Shown here: in pieces, positions 26,171 to 40,282 of the stretch | How the letters are laid out: each line of letters opens with the position of its first letter | How positions within the stretch are numbered: the stretch's first letter is position 1 | NCBI RefSeq assembly: GCF_027596085.1 | Contig: NC_072457.1 | Coordinates: 30,370,398-30,434,397 of the forward strand | Reading direction: 5' to 3' | DNA length: 64,000 nt | From: Anoplopoma fimbria | Lineage: Eukaryota > Chordata > Actinopteri > Perciformes > Anoplopomatidae | Notes under the pieces: model-generated | Told to the model about the DNA's origin: nothing | Database searches by the model: none | The model's input: only the letters and a program-made list of their open reading frames with translations | Translations under genes and position numbers: made by a program

Positions 26171-29100
26171 CGACTCATCTCCTAACATTAACCGCCTTAA
26201 CCTGAGGGGGGAGCTGCAGCCTCCTGTGGGGACAACCTCCCTCAAGATGTTGACACAAACTGTAGCTGTCTGCCTGTCGCTTCTTTTACCTCACACTACC
26301 TCTATAAAAACACCTCCATTATATCCATCAAGGCCACAGGAAACAAACTCTTTTTAAAAGGTGTGTTCTGTGCTCGCTCCGTCGCCATTTATCATCATGT
26401 CACATCTTGAGAACAGGCGACCTTTTCAAAGTACCCTAAGCATTCAGAATGCAATTAAAATACAGACTGTTAAGTTGTAAGGTGCAGTTGGAGCCTCTCT
26501 GGCTGTCACACACATCAGGCTACATTTTAGACAACAAAAAAGGCAATGTCTGCGGTGACAGCAAACAACTAGAATCAATAGGCAAGTTAGAAAGTTCAGC
26601 AACATTTAAAGTTACCATCGTGACAGAGCACTTATTTCTTAAAGGTAAAACCAACCTGTGGAAAGACATTCAATCTCTCTTAGTCATTTAGAGACTTCCA
26701 TGGAAAACTAATACTCTGAATGTTGTCTCTGAACTACAAAATCTGTTCATCAACATTATGTATCAACATTTATGAGCGTGAAATAAATGACAGTTTGTAA
26801 CGTTTTCTGTCTGGAAACATTAACAAACTGGCATGGGATGTGCACGGACCAGGACAGGAGGGAAAAAAAACGCCCAGGACATCATTAGTACCCATATAAC
26901 GAGCATCAGTGATATTGGTGACAAGAGGCGCCTGCGAAGAGCCCAAAAAAGATAATAAAATAAAATTCCGCCGCTGAGTAGATCTGAGATGAGTTCTGCC
27001 GTAACTCGGGGAAAAGAAGTAATCAGAGAGAGTTCAAGTGAAATTGAGTTTTTCTCATGTTGCAAAATGGAACTAAAATCTGCATTTCATTGCACAACCT
27101 TGTTGTACAATGACAATAACTAACCTTGTAAACTTGAATGTTTTAGTAACTTTGAAGTGAGAAATTTAATAAGGAATTTAGTTGAATGGAATGCAGGCCA
27201 TCTTTTTAAGTTGAAGGTTAAAAAAACAAAAACTCAAAGGACATGTTTACTTGGATGACAGCATCGGCCACTTGTTGTCGAAGAGAGGAAATGAGTAAAG
27301 TCAACCTCTGGCCTCTCATTCACCAATCAACCTGTAATATGTGGCTTGTTTAGATGTGAGGTACACCAAAGGAACAGAGAGTGAAATGAAGATATGGAGG
27401 GAAATAACATAAGGAAGAGAAGGAAGTCACAATAAAGTGTTTTAAAGCATTGTGTCTTCTTGCCGCTTTTACCAGATTTGGTCATGTATGTCTTTACCTG
27501 ATATTTTTAAGCAGATCTATATACTTGTTAATCAATTCACAAAGGCCAAAATCGATTTTTAGTCCATCTTCAAAAAAGGCACATTTGGCCACATTTTGGA
27601 TAATTATTTTTGCAAGACAAAAGGTGAAGTATCAATACTGTGTAGACCATCACCAAGAGACGAAGTGTTTCAGCCGTGTGAGGGCCTGAAAATAGCGCCC
27701 CCTTCCGATTTAGAGTTGGTTCAGAATCACAGTGACCCCAAGAATCGAATCTAGATTCCCAAACATACCCATCCAGTCATGGGTAATTATTTATCATTAC
27801 ACAGAATTTTCCAGTACCAAAGGTAAGCACTCATTTATTGTGGAAAAAATATGGTTCTCATAGTTAGTTCCGTTAAAAAACTGGTTCCGGTTGTGCAAAA
27901 TACCAGCACTCAATAAACTCAGACACTTGAGCGCTGCTTTATGATGTATTTTTGTAGTCCGACAGATTAGTGACTCTTCTCTATATTGTTTCAGTAAGCT
28001 CCATCAATACGTCTATGTGACTTACAGGCAACTCAATCAACGGACTGTTTCAGTCACGGATCCTCCATTAGCACTACCTTTACCCAAAGGGGGGAAATTT
28101 AAGCTATAATAGGTTTATTCTGGTAGCTGACAGTAAATCATACTTAGCTTTACTGCGTTTGAGGGATGTATTGATCTTCTGAGGTGGTCATGAGGAGCTC
28201 AGTCAGAAATGTCTCTGACTGGACTTGACTCATTTGCCATAAATAACAATGGACGTCTTACAAACAGAGCGAAGGAGAAAATACATCCTGTTCTGCAACA
28301 CGGTAAGGGAAATGGTTGCTATGATAAGAAGACAAATGGGATACATTTGTTCAGTTTTCATATAAGTGTGATGCAATATATCAATGTCGCTTAATTCTGT
28401 GGTTCGTAAAGTGTTATTTTCTGATCACACAAAAACAGGCCAGAGTCAATCTTGCTGCCCTTGTTTAAGCAGTCCCAGAAATTGAATTTGATCATCAGGA
28501 TGAAATGGGGTTTTATGTGTCAAAATTGCCTGAATAAACTCCTATATTTGATCATGCTATGGATCAGACGGGCTGTCCAAATTCTGGCCAACATGGTTGG
28601 GGAATATGAGAGTATAAACTGTGATATGTAAGAAATGAGTCAACTGACAGATATTTTTCTATGCCGTGGTACTTATCCCTTTAATATCACTGGTTGTATG
28701 AAGCAATTAAAGGCAATACTGAAAGTCAATGAGGACTCAAGTTCATGCTCAGTAAGTGTTGTGCCTCGTCACAGATTGTGTTACATCTCTGTTTTCTGTG
28801 GATGATGTGGTTCGGCTGGCTTTAGGAGTGGGAGGAAGCCCGGATTGACGGTCAGTTACTCCAATACCCCAAAGGTTGGTGATTTATGATAGCAAGGTAT
28901 GAAATGAAACCTTACAGAATCCAACAATGCTGATCGGCAGTCAGCAAAGCAATCTGATCTGGAAAGGAGGCAAGCAAAAAAGACAGCTTCTCCATAGGGA
29001 TTAATAAAGTATACCAATTCAAATTTAGCTGATAAAGTACAGCCAGTCTGATAGACAGCAGGCCTGTGTGGTGGTAGTCATTTCCCCAGTTACAGCTGGG

Positions 29101-30406
29101 ACCAGTGTGTCCGGCTGAGTCAGTTCACAGCAGGTCGGATGGAGCAGAGGGAGCGATGACACTTCTCCTTTCTTCTGCCAGCACGCACCTCCTGTCAAGA
29201 CTATGTTACACATTCAGCCATTTATCAGTCCCAAAACTGTGGCTTCAGAGGTACGAATGCTTGTACTTCTGAGAAGTTGCAGTCAAAAACCCCACAGAGA
29301 CACTTGAATAAGTTAAAGTATGTTGTCAAGAAGTGAACAAATTGACCTCCTGATACTTTAGGCATTACGTGTTCCAAATGTCAGATATGTAATGGTACAG
29401 AGACACTCACGATGACATTTTTTTCTTCATCTGTTCTTGTGTTTAGCACAAGTCTGATGCTGGAAGCGAGCAGCAGGAGTCAGAACACTGCTGCCACAGC
29501 TGACTAAGTGACATGGGTTATGTAACTGGCAGAAGGTCCAAATACACTAAGTGCTTGTGTACTGTACGTTAAACAGGAGGAGATAATTGCTTTAAACACG
29601 AGTGAACTAACCGTTTCATATAACTTTTTGAAAACTTTTGAAACTCACTGTTCATTCCGTTGTTTGTATGATGAACTTCACTTCCTTAAAACTGACATTG
29701 CATGCTTTTAAACTACCTTCCCTTCCTCAACTGAAATTTCCTTTACACATCCAATCATACCCATATGCCACTAAACTTATATGTCAATAAATTAAGTCTG
29801 TGCTGGATTACTGTGCTGCAAAATGCTATGCAATTAATGAGTGTTGCAGAAAACATCTACCTTAGGGAGGGTGTAGCTATTTAACTGACATCTGATCTGG
29901 TGTTTCCCAAGAAGTTAGAGTTAAGTTAGGGCTAAAATGGTCATGGCGCCATTGGCAGTTGAGTACACAACTTCACAAAATATACAACATAGGTCTAGTT
30001 GTTTTTAGACATTTTGATGGGAAAATGTTACATTTAATACCCTTAACTCCTATGTTCAAGTCAGGTCAGTGACCTTTGTCAAATTTTGATTTCTGATTGA
30101 AGGTTGGCCCTAATTTCAGTGCATATGTCAATTTAAATGCTATGAATCAAAAGCTAAGGTAAATGTGCATTCAGAAAAACACATTCAGCTCATATTTCAC
30201 AGTCTTACAGACACTAAAAATAATGAAAAGCACAAATCAAATGCGGCTAAAACATGGAAGCTTTAATAGGCTGCATTAGATTCTAAGCTCTGTGAACATG
30301 TGTGCTTGTTTTTGTGCATGTTGTGTTCATGTGTGTGATAGAGAAGGGGCAGAGAGACCTCTAAAGCACCAGTCCAATTAAAAGCTGAGTTCCCGGCAGC
30401 TCTCCA

Positions 30407-30534
<128 letters not shown>

Positions 30535-32045
30535 TACCTTGGTTGGAAGGAAGCTGGAGTGGTCGTTTAACTCAAATGCTTCATGTACATCATGATTTAT
30601 TCATTAAGTCTATTTTCATTATACTGTGAAGCATTTAGCTTTTATCAAAAAAAATCCTACATACAAATACTATGCTTTCTGTAGGAATGGGTATCAAATT
30701 TTGCTTTGTTATTCTTGTATGTTTACTACTAGGTTTTCATAATCAGCAATACAAGAAGTTCCAAAATCTTTAAATACATTTGCAGCTAAACAATTAGCTA
30801 AGGGATTAGCTTTCATTTATTAGCCTATTCTTGTCAGGAAACAACGTATGGCATCACTACAATAACTGCAGTGGACAAGGATGAACGGCTGCTTGACAAA
30901 TAGTAAAAAACTGCATTTCTGCACACTTATGTTCTGCTTGTTTGCTTAATGTTTGGATAAATTGCTGGTATTACTTATCTTACTTGTAAGGATTTTAATG
31001 CATTTGAGACAACAACAGTTATCAGCATCTACTGGAGTATAATGTAGCCACAGTTAGGATCTTTGTATCAGCTCTAGCATGGTGTGTGTCTCACATTGTA
31101 CTGAGCCAGAGTGTGTCACAGTAAATCATGACTCCGCCCCTCATGCAAACACAGGCACAGAGGCAGAGAGAGGAGGTTTGCAACGCTGCTTTTTTTTTTC
31201 CACGGAGATCTCACTGCGTACCAAAAGTACCACTAGCAGAATAGTTAACTCTGAACCTTAACAATACTCTGGGTTTAACTCATTTAGAGACAGTAACCGT
31301 TTCAGGGGGCATCCATGGTTTTCATCCGTGGTTTTCTGTCACAGATTTGTGGGTCAGACGAGGTCATACAGTTCACATTAATATCCTAAATATACACACC
31401 TGGAATAGATTTTTGAATTCCCCCAATATTATCCTACTCGCAAAGCAGTAAAAAGAAGGCCAAACATCAGCTGTTTAACTTTTCTTTAAGTGTTGGTGGA
31501 GATACTGAAGGCGTCAGTAAGTCACAGTAACCTGTGGTCCAATAGGTGCCCTGAAGCAGCTATTCTTATCCCGAGCAGCCGGCTGCCTATTACAGCGCTC
31601 TCTCTGCTGCCCTCATTTCCAGCCACCTGCAGGGAGAGTAACACTAGTTCGTGATTGAGGAAGGATGTGAGCGAGCAAGAGTGCCACAAACCATTAGCCT
31701 GGAGACAGCGCTTAGGGACCGCTGCCGTCTCAGACTGTGATGCCGTGACAGTGTGTCAATCTACTTCTAGTCAGGGTATCTACTGAGTCAAATTTAAGTT
31801 CTATTAAAATCTTTTCATTATCAGCCTCATCAGTCCTGATTTCAAAAGGGCTCATCCTACAGCAGCCTGTACCTGATATGAATAATAAAGTCACCTTTTG
31901 AAAGAATGAATAAGCTAAGGCGTTAGAGTAGTGATTCATTTATACAACTATCTAGTGAATAGGACAAATGACATAATGCAAAATGCAGTTCAAAAACAGT
32001 TAGTCACAAGTTTTTATGGCTCAGAAAATCATTGTCCTGTGACGC

Positions 32046-32109
32046 TCTATCTATCCATCTATCTATCCATCTGGATATCTATATCTATATATCTATATAT
32101 CCATATATA

Positions 32110-32163
<54 letters not shown>

Positions 32164-32240
32164 ATCTATCTACATCTATATATATATAAATATCTAAATA
32201 TCTATATATCTATATCATATCTATCTATATCTATATATAT
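32046..32240. repeat. (ATCT)n / (TA)n composite microsatellite
   Basis: Imperfect ATCT/ATCC units flank a pure TA run at about 32112-32160, with further TATC units after it. Confidence 0.95.
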
Positions 32241-33102
32241 GAGGTGAGGGTTTTCTAAGTTAATTTTAAAATATTGAGCAGTAGGACTATAATAGGAGTG
32301 ACACACAGGCAGAGCCCCCGGTAGGACGTAATCAATCCACTTCAGTTCAGAAATAGCTGGTAACGCTGTAGACATCACCAGGGATGCAAGGATATTACAC
32401 AAACAAACACACTCATGTTATTTGAGGCACACAAAGGATGTCTGTCAGGTCATTGCTCCAGTAAAAGGATGCATTTTCTCAATCCCAGGGGTCTTGTGGA
32501 GTGGGGTAGGATTTCTGTGACTGACACACACCGACCGATACACTCATTCATGTATAGGTACACACACATAACTGCAGAATGAATCCAGCTACAACACAAC
32601 TTTCTTCACTATGTAAGTGCACTTGTAATCTGTGCCTGCATGTGCTTGCGTGTGTGTTACCACAGTGTCACCACAGTGTCCTCATTACCTCCCACTCACA
32701 GTGTCAATGGCTCAGCATGTATCATGACCCGATGTAAAGGACCATGATGCAGTAAGCTATTAAGGCAGTTAAATGTGTTGTCTACCGACAGAAACAGTCT
32801 GCATGCCAATTCAGTTCGGCAGAATTTACCAACACCAGTATTTTAGGTGATCCAGCAATTTCAGTCATATCGGGCCGATATCTGGTATCTGTGCATTACT
32901 ACATTAAATCAAAAATGTGACACTCTGAAGTAAAATAAAAAAATCATATGTATAACTACAGAGAAAATATGATAAATAACTTTTTTAAACTCAGCTCATA
33001 TCCAGACAAACAGCATATCAACCAATGCCCTGTTTCGTTTCTTTAGACTATTAAAGAAAAGCCAGAGTTAAAACATTGAACAAATTCCTCACTTAACATT
33101 AA

Positions 33103-33104
<2 letters not shown>

Positions 33105-33195
<91 letters not shown>
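33105..33195. repeat. (GT)n microsatellite, 91 bp
   Basis: Uninterrupted GT array on the plus strand. Confidence 0.98.
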
Positions 33196-33197
<2 letters not shown>

Positions 33198-34500
33198 CTG
33201 GACTTAACCCCCCTACTTCCAACCACTCCTGCGTTGTGGTCTACCACACTGGGAAATGGACATTAAAGGGTATTTCCTACCTTCCTGCCTTATTCCAGGA
33301 AAGCTGAAGGAGGAATCTATCACTAAAAATAGCTCCCACATCATCAAATCTAATAGCCTTTTTAGATGTAGCTATTGTTATGGCAATGAGCGCGAGAGCA
33401 TTTCTCTCCATTCAAAAAGGAGTAATGGTTGCACAGGAGGCTCCATTCATATTGCATTAAGTGCAATGGCATAGAGCAAAAGGCTCAAGATGACTTTATT
33501 TGATTGGCACTGTGTTATGTCAGGAAAATACAAGGTGGCATTAAAGAATTCACGGGGAAATTTCTCACAGACCCCAGGACAACTTGTTTGGCAATTTTAT
33601 ATTATATTATAAAAATGTTGGTGTCATTCTTTTTTTAAAATAGCCACCAAGTTCTGTGTGAATTGCAGATTACTAAGCAATTACTGAGGAAGCGTGACCA
33701 CTCTTTACAAGATTGGTTGTTTAGGTGGCCCAGGGGTTTTCCACTAACCTTTCGTATTATGACACGTTTTTAAACACTTCATTGTAGACTTTGTTAAAAC
33801 AATGGTTGCTCACGCTTCCATCTAAATACAGGGAATGTCCCATCATCTGCTTACAAATAAACATCATGGAACTAAACTCCTACACATGGCAAGTGCATGC
33901 AATCTCCCAGGGATATAACAATAGGAAAGTATTAATTATGACTCAAAAATGACTCAAAAATGACAAGCATAAGAACATGGTTTATAAAACCAGAATTACC
34001 AACCATTCAGGAGAAAGAGGACCTAAATGTTGACCTATAATGGACAAAAAAACCCACTTAAGACACAGATATCTCCTCTAAAAATAATCATAACATTATG
34101 GTTCTCTGATCAACAGATAGCGAACAAGATAAGTTTGGTCCAAAATAAATAAATATGCAAATTAGGGGATTTTCCCCCTCAAAACTTAATTTGTGAAAAA
34201 CTCTACCTCTTTAATATGTCGGGTCGACACTTCTTTAAATCTCCTTAAGTTTTTATGTAGTGCCCATAATTATTGAGCAACAGCAGACTTCTGAGTTTAT
34301 GTTGGGTCGGATGAATCTCTAATGTTGCCCATGAATTTCAGTTTCACCTCAAATATTGCTTCAGTTTTCTTAATTGTTTACCATCACATAACTGACGTAT
34401 CAAAATGAGATTAGATGAGAAGGAAGCACAAGTCAACCAAAATGTTAACCCTTTTACTTTGCATTTTGAAGCCGCTGGTCAAGGGCTGATGATGAAAGGG

Positions 34501-34501
<1 letters not shown>

Positions 34502-34597
<96 letters not shown>
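34502..34597. repeat. (TG)n microsatellite, 96 bp
   Basis: Uninterrupted TG array on the plus strand. Confidence 0.98.
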
Positions 34598-34598
<1 letters not shown>

Positions 34599-37500
34599 TT
34601 CTAGTCACACAGCACAAAGCGGACAGAGGGAAATGTTTTGACTAACTAAAATGGGTGAAAAGTAAGAAGGAGAAAGTTGAGAGCGATATGAGTAAACTAC
34701 AAGGTGAGGAGGAAAAAGGAGGGGTGAAGGGAGGGACCGGAGGAGAGTAATCATCGTCCTCTGCTTCCAACATCCTGAAGGAGAAAGCTGATAGTCTGCA
34801 AAGATTGGATGATGCATTTAACCGGTTGTAGAGGAGAGTAGGAGGAGGATGGAGAGGAGTCAGAACCATATTAGATAACAAAAAACTCATTAGACAGCAC
34901 TGTCCAGTTATTGTGTATCTACTCTCAAAGTAAGTCAAACACATTTTAAAGACAGCTAAATACTGAGCTATATTAACACAAAGGGAATTACAATGGATGT
35001 GAGGGATTTTGAAATAAAGCTACAAATAGGATTTGGCTGGATGTGGTGGGGTCAAGGACACAGACTGAAACCTTAATTATGTTCAAATCATGTATTCAAG
35101 GGAATGAATAACAGGCTGAACAAAACAAAAGTCTGAACATGCTAATGCTAAAGATCAATATCTACTGATTCTTGGCATATAGTGTGTTCACACTGGAAAA
35201 ATATTCTCAAAGCAGACGGTATGCATAGAAAATACAGCTGCAATCGGAGTGTGGCGTCGATGAATACTGTTTTCTGGCTGCTTACAGCTCATAAAAATTC
35301 TATTAAATTGTGCATGGTGATGTAACAGCTCCAGAATGATCTTGGAAAACAAAACTAAGTATTAAACCTTTTAAATGCTTCTCTTTACTCAAACATGTGT
35401 TTTTGTTATGTTGATTCCCTCTAAAATGTCTCACCTTGACTATACTGATTTGTATCTGTGCAACGTTTGTCACTAGAGAGGTGGGTTTTTTTTAATTTCA
35501 TCCACTGAAGGGGGAGATGTGTGTGCATCCCGCTAAAATCAGTCAAACGTAACCTAGGTGATTTAGATTTGGTATGTGACAAATTTGAAGTCAATCTCTG
35601 TGAAAAGCATAAATCTCCAGCGCAGAGCAGACCCTGAAAGTTGCCTTAACATAGTGAACAATTCAACAGCAAACAGCTTCTTTCCACAATCTACCAAAAA
35701 AATCGAGCGCTGTGTCAGACACTGCCAGTTACAAGCTACGATAGATACCGGTCAAGACAGTTTGCTAAAGGACAAAGGGGCTAATTTGCATGTCAAAGTT
35801 CACCAAAAGTTGAACTCAACCCAAAAGTGGATCCATTGAATTTGGAGGGTCCACTGAAATGAGCCGATTTTGTTCTGAAATTGCCCTGCTGCCCATGTGG
35901 ACATACTCACTAACTAGCAAATAATCTACAGAAAATGACCATGATTATTTGTTTTATCATTCTCTTTACCCAGCTGTTCTTTTCCATACTTCCCCGCTGT
36001 AGAAAGGTCTGAGAAAAAGGTCACCGCATGAATCTCCTTTAGCCAATGGGAAATTAAGCGTCTCGCAGAGTTCCATTATCCGCTGTGAGACGATGGATTC
36101 CTGCCAGTAGAGAGGAAACAATTGCGTACTTGACCCTGACCTCTGACCTCTCTGTGGCACGCCAAAATAGCCCCATGTCTATCAATGCAGTATCACATGA
36201 CACCAAGGACAGGAAATTAGAAAGATCGTCCTGTAAGCCATGCTCTTTGACCCTTCTAACATCTCTCCATCGAGACGAGGCTGCCGGCTTTTGTTTTGTG
36301 CAAATCTGAGGAAAAGCATCAGCGCTGGTTCTTAAATGATTTAGATATACCGCTGCTGCTTTTTATTTACAGTGTATACTTTGAGCGAATAAGCTAATCA
36401 GCGGTAAGGACTGTGACGGCTGTAGTGCTCCGACAGTGATCATTTGACCTCCAGAGAATTGTTCATCTGATCTACTTCACAGTTGGCAGGTGTATTGCAG
36501 GAGACCCAAGGATATGCAGTGTTGATGTTGGACACATTCAATAGTAATTAACTTTGATTAAACAAGTCAACAGTGCTCTCTGCAGCAGCAGGGCTTCAGG
36601 GCTCTGCAGACTGAGAAGAGCTTGTCGTCAGCAGCTGGCCTTTACAGGCTGTTGCTCGTTGACTACAGTTCACTTTTGCTGCAAACTCTTCCTCACTTCC
36701 CTGGCGTCAACGAGCAGTTCTCAACAATGCTATACGGAGAGATGTAGAAGGAATTATTAATAAAGCTGTTTCAGCAGCTGAGAGAGGAGTCGATGAGAAG
36801 TTTGTCTCGAAAGCTGAGTTTTTTTGCTAAAGGTCTATTTCTCCTCCCTTGACTGAAGCGACAAGGTTTGCACCACAGGGAGGGAAGAACTAAACCTGGT
36901 GTCACACCTCAGCCTATTTATGGTGTTCACCTAGTCGCTAAATGGTCCAGATCAATCTCCTAGCATGTGCCCAGTGTGCTCCTAATGGTGGGACTGCCTA
37001 ATAAAGAGATAAGCTGCTCGTGTTGACGGCTAGAGCCTCTATCTGTCTTCATTATGCCGGCTGCGCTCTTGGATTGGCTGTGATAAATGGCTTCCTCTGT
37101 ACTCTCCATTTTCCTGTGCGTACCCCCTCCTTTTTTCTGTTCTTTCATTTTTGTGAACACAATCCCACTGCTTCTATGAACATCAAACCAAGGAGCCTAT
37201 ATGCATACGTTTTGACAACTCTGAGACTATTACCACGGGCCTTTTGATCACCTTGCTGACGGATGAAATCAGCTTATTATGTTGGCCAAGAACCATTTAT
37301 ACATAAGGACAAACTGCCACTATAAGGTTTTTATACACAAGTTACATTGGAAGAGCAGTTAAGACACATGCAGGGGTAGCACACATTAAATGTAGTTTGT
37401 TATGGGTTACACCTCAAAGGTCATGCATCTTTTGATTCAGGTATGATCTCTTGTGGGATAAGAGATTGAAACTATATCTATCTGGTTCTTCTTTGGGTTT

Positions 37501-39678
37501 TTATTTAGGGCACACACACACACAAGCACTCTCACGCACGCACACACTGCTGACAAGACACTGCAAACTTTCACTGGCCAGGGTGTGACGGTCGATGAGG
37601 CATTTTGCCGAAGACAAGCATGTTTGACAAATGAGACTCTCTCAAGTCACGGTTGCACAGCTTGGGAAGAGCTTAAGCTGAACTTCTTACAGAGGCAAAG
37701 CAAAATGACACTGCCAATTAAGAATTCTGACAGTTTGACTTGAGCCCATCTCAAATCCTACAAGAACTAGTGCAGTTTGTAAATGGATATCTGTTCATAA
37801 AGCAGGGGAACGATGGTCGGTTGCTCAGCTCAGACAACTAAGACCACTAGTGTTGCATGAATCAGTTATGATCTCTGGAAGCCGCTAGTTACTTGTAAAT
37901 CACTCAATATAACTTTAAACAATTTGGTATTTGTCCATTCTGAATAGTACATTTTAATCTCGTCTGTTAACGACTAACAGTTGGTTAACGAGGGTCTACT
38001 ATAGTTCAGACAATAAATACTTAATAAGTATCTCTTTTATGCACGAACAGAGCCAACTAATTTGTCTTGTCTTTACTGGAACAAGTTTTTGCGTTTTTAC
38101 ATTTACAAACACTTATTAAGTTTTCAATTACTAATTGAACCCTGGTTGACAAAAATGTTTTCGGATATTACTAATTTTACTTAAAAACCTCTTCTCAAAC
38201 CCTTCTAAAATAATAAATGAGTATTCTCTATAAATAATTTGGTAGTGAAACAGTTGGTCAAATTGCCTTGTTTGGCAGTGTGTCACCTCATCCCTTTGTG
38301 CCTCCGTTCAGTGAAGCTGCCACTGACCAGCTGTGCCTTGGTTCCGTCACAGCCCTGAGACAACATGAGGTATCGGAAGTGAATTACAAACACAAACAAT
38401 CCCGTCACCACACTTGTGTGCTAGTAACCTGGTCAGATGACTCATATCTCCCCTTGTAACACTTCCTAACAAATCCATATCTGGTCCCCCAAACTGAAAC
38501 CAAGGGCATGAAGTGCATCTATTTTGGCCATTGTGTGAGAGATTTCTTTTTGTTCATATAAAGATGAGGTAAGAGGTAAGGGAAGCTTCACCGGGCCTCT
38601 TTGATGTGATGCCAGTTTAGGGTTCAGATTGCCCACGTATGTCAGGTCACAATGGAAGGTCTCTGCAGCATCAACTAGCTGCTTCATAGGCAGAACGCTT
38701 GGGTCAAAGATCCCACTGAGGTGAAGGGAAGGAGAAGAGGAATAAGGCGGGAGATAAGAAAGAAAGATGTGCAAGCAATTCAATTTAGGACAACTTCTAC
38801 AGTTGGATGGGATGAGCAGAAATAACTGGCCCACTTGATCTCATGTTGTCTGGAAGAGTTGTCTTTTATGATTTATAGAGGTGGTCATGCTTTCTCAATG
38901 AGATGTCCTCGATAATAAGATCAATCAATTGTATAATGTTTAGTAATTTGTTCTGTTCCAATTTTCTGTACTCCTTGGTAACGACTCAAGCAATCAATGA
39001 AGACTTTATGAATAGTGATAAATAAGAGGTCGTCTTGTCCGATTGCAGGCCATGTAGTGGTAGAAAGTTTTTAGGTCCGGTTGATTTTATCCAAAGGCAA
39101 AGTTATGTGGTTCAGAGTTGGAGTTCTCCCACAGCTCAGATGGGCATTAAAACATCAGTATAAATAATTAATAACTGCATCAGAATGAAAAGATGTAAGC
39201 CTTTTCACAATGAAACTTTCTCCTACTGTATTTGGGAGAGATTATATATAACTTGGCATGTGGTTCCGAGTTAGAAGGGAACTCAAAATCCAATTAAGAT
39301 TCTCAAGATCATAAACATCATGACACCTGCCGTCAGGGTAATATACGCAAAAAAAAACAGGCAAGACAAGTGAGAAGACTGGTTGGACAATGTGTTATGT
39401 TGAAAAACTAAATATGAAAAGTGGGGAATTAACCTCTTATAATGCTTAACATGTACTTTTTATGTGCTTTACTTATTTAAAAACACATGTATACACAACC
39501 CACTCATAACTATCTGTGTGTCTATGTTTTATTGATTTGATAAACCAATCTGTTCTTTAATAAAACATTTTGGGTCAAACCAAATACTGTTTCATAATAC
39601 TTTGTTAATTATGTTGTTCGTTTTTCTTCTTTCACACATGGACATTTGCCCTCTGAGATTTTTGAGCTTCATGTATTA

Positions 39679-40282
39679 CCGTATTTTCCGCACTATAGGG
39701 CGCACTGGATTATAAGGCGCACTGTCAATGAATGGTCTATTTTCGATCTTTTTTCATATATAAGGCGCTCCGGACTATAAGGCGCATTAAGCGAAACAAA
39801 ACAGTCAGTCAGTCAAACTTCCTCCACTTCCTACCATTGATTCATTAATGTTGAATTCTCTCGCAGCTGCTCTATTCCCATGTTCTCCTGCGTGACTGAC
39901 AGCCTTGAGTTTGAAGTCCGCGTCGTAAGCGTGTCTCTTGACAGGAGCCATGTTGGGTCCTTATACACACACACTGTAATGTGATGGTGAACCTTATACA
40001 CACACACACACTGTGATATGATGGTGAAGCACAGTATGCATTACTCCGTGTATTACGCTCCTGACTACGGTAGCCGTGATGCTGCTGCGGTGCGGCTTTG
40101 TAGTTTACTAAGTCTACTAAAACATGTTGACAGAGCGCCGTGTACCACACAAAATCACTTCGAGGTCAGTAAGCACAACCAGAATTAATCCATATATAAG
40201 GCGCTCCGGATTATAAGGCGCACTGTCGTGTTTTGAGAAAATTAAAGGCTTTTAAGTGCGCCTTATAGTGCGGAAAATATGG
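39679..40282 (-). mobile_element. pogo-like MITE, ~604 bp, TA-flanked
   Basis: The ends are inverted: the left starts ccgtattttccgcactatag and the right (reverse complement) ccatattttccgcactataa, each next to a TA dinucleotide (39677-39678 and 40283-40284). Subterminal copies of ataaggcgcac recur at both ends, and catatataaggcgctccgga is repeated exactly at 39755-39774 and 40191-40210. A tandem duplication with tacacacacac and gtgatggtgaa lies at about 39960-40027. Inside is a minus-strand remnant of a transposase DNA-binding domain, so this is a deletion derivative of a Tc1/mariner-superfamily (pogo-like) element. Confidence 0.85.
39805..39951 (-). pseudogene. pogo-like transposase N-terminal (HTH) remnant
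   Basis: A 48-codon minus-strand frame starts MAPVKRHAYDADFKLKAVSH and continues GNRAAAREFNINESMV. This resembles the N-terminal helix-turn-helix of pogo-like transposases, where the motif continues with an RKWR block. Here that block is present one frame away: after MV the frame reads GSGG, but shifted by one base it reads RKWRK and then stops. A one-base loss and a large deletion have therefore ended the domain. No catalytic domain remains. The family link is from memory of this motif and is good but unchecked. Confidence 0.7.

Noticed and set aside
38466..38834. 122-codon minus-strand open frame in intron 3
   Set aside because: No recognisable domain, no splice signals that fit the raptor phase, and composition like the surrounding intron.
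39872..40150. 92-codon minus-strand frame inside the pogo-like MITE
   Set aside because: It is out of frame with the recognisable transposase remnant and crosses the CA-rich duplication.
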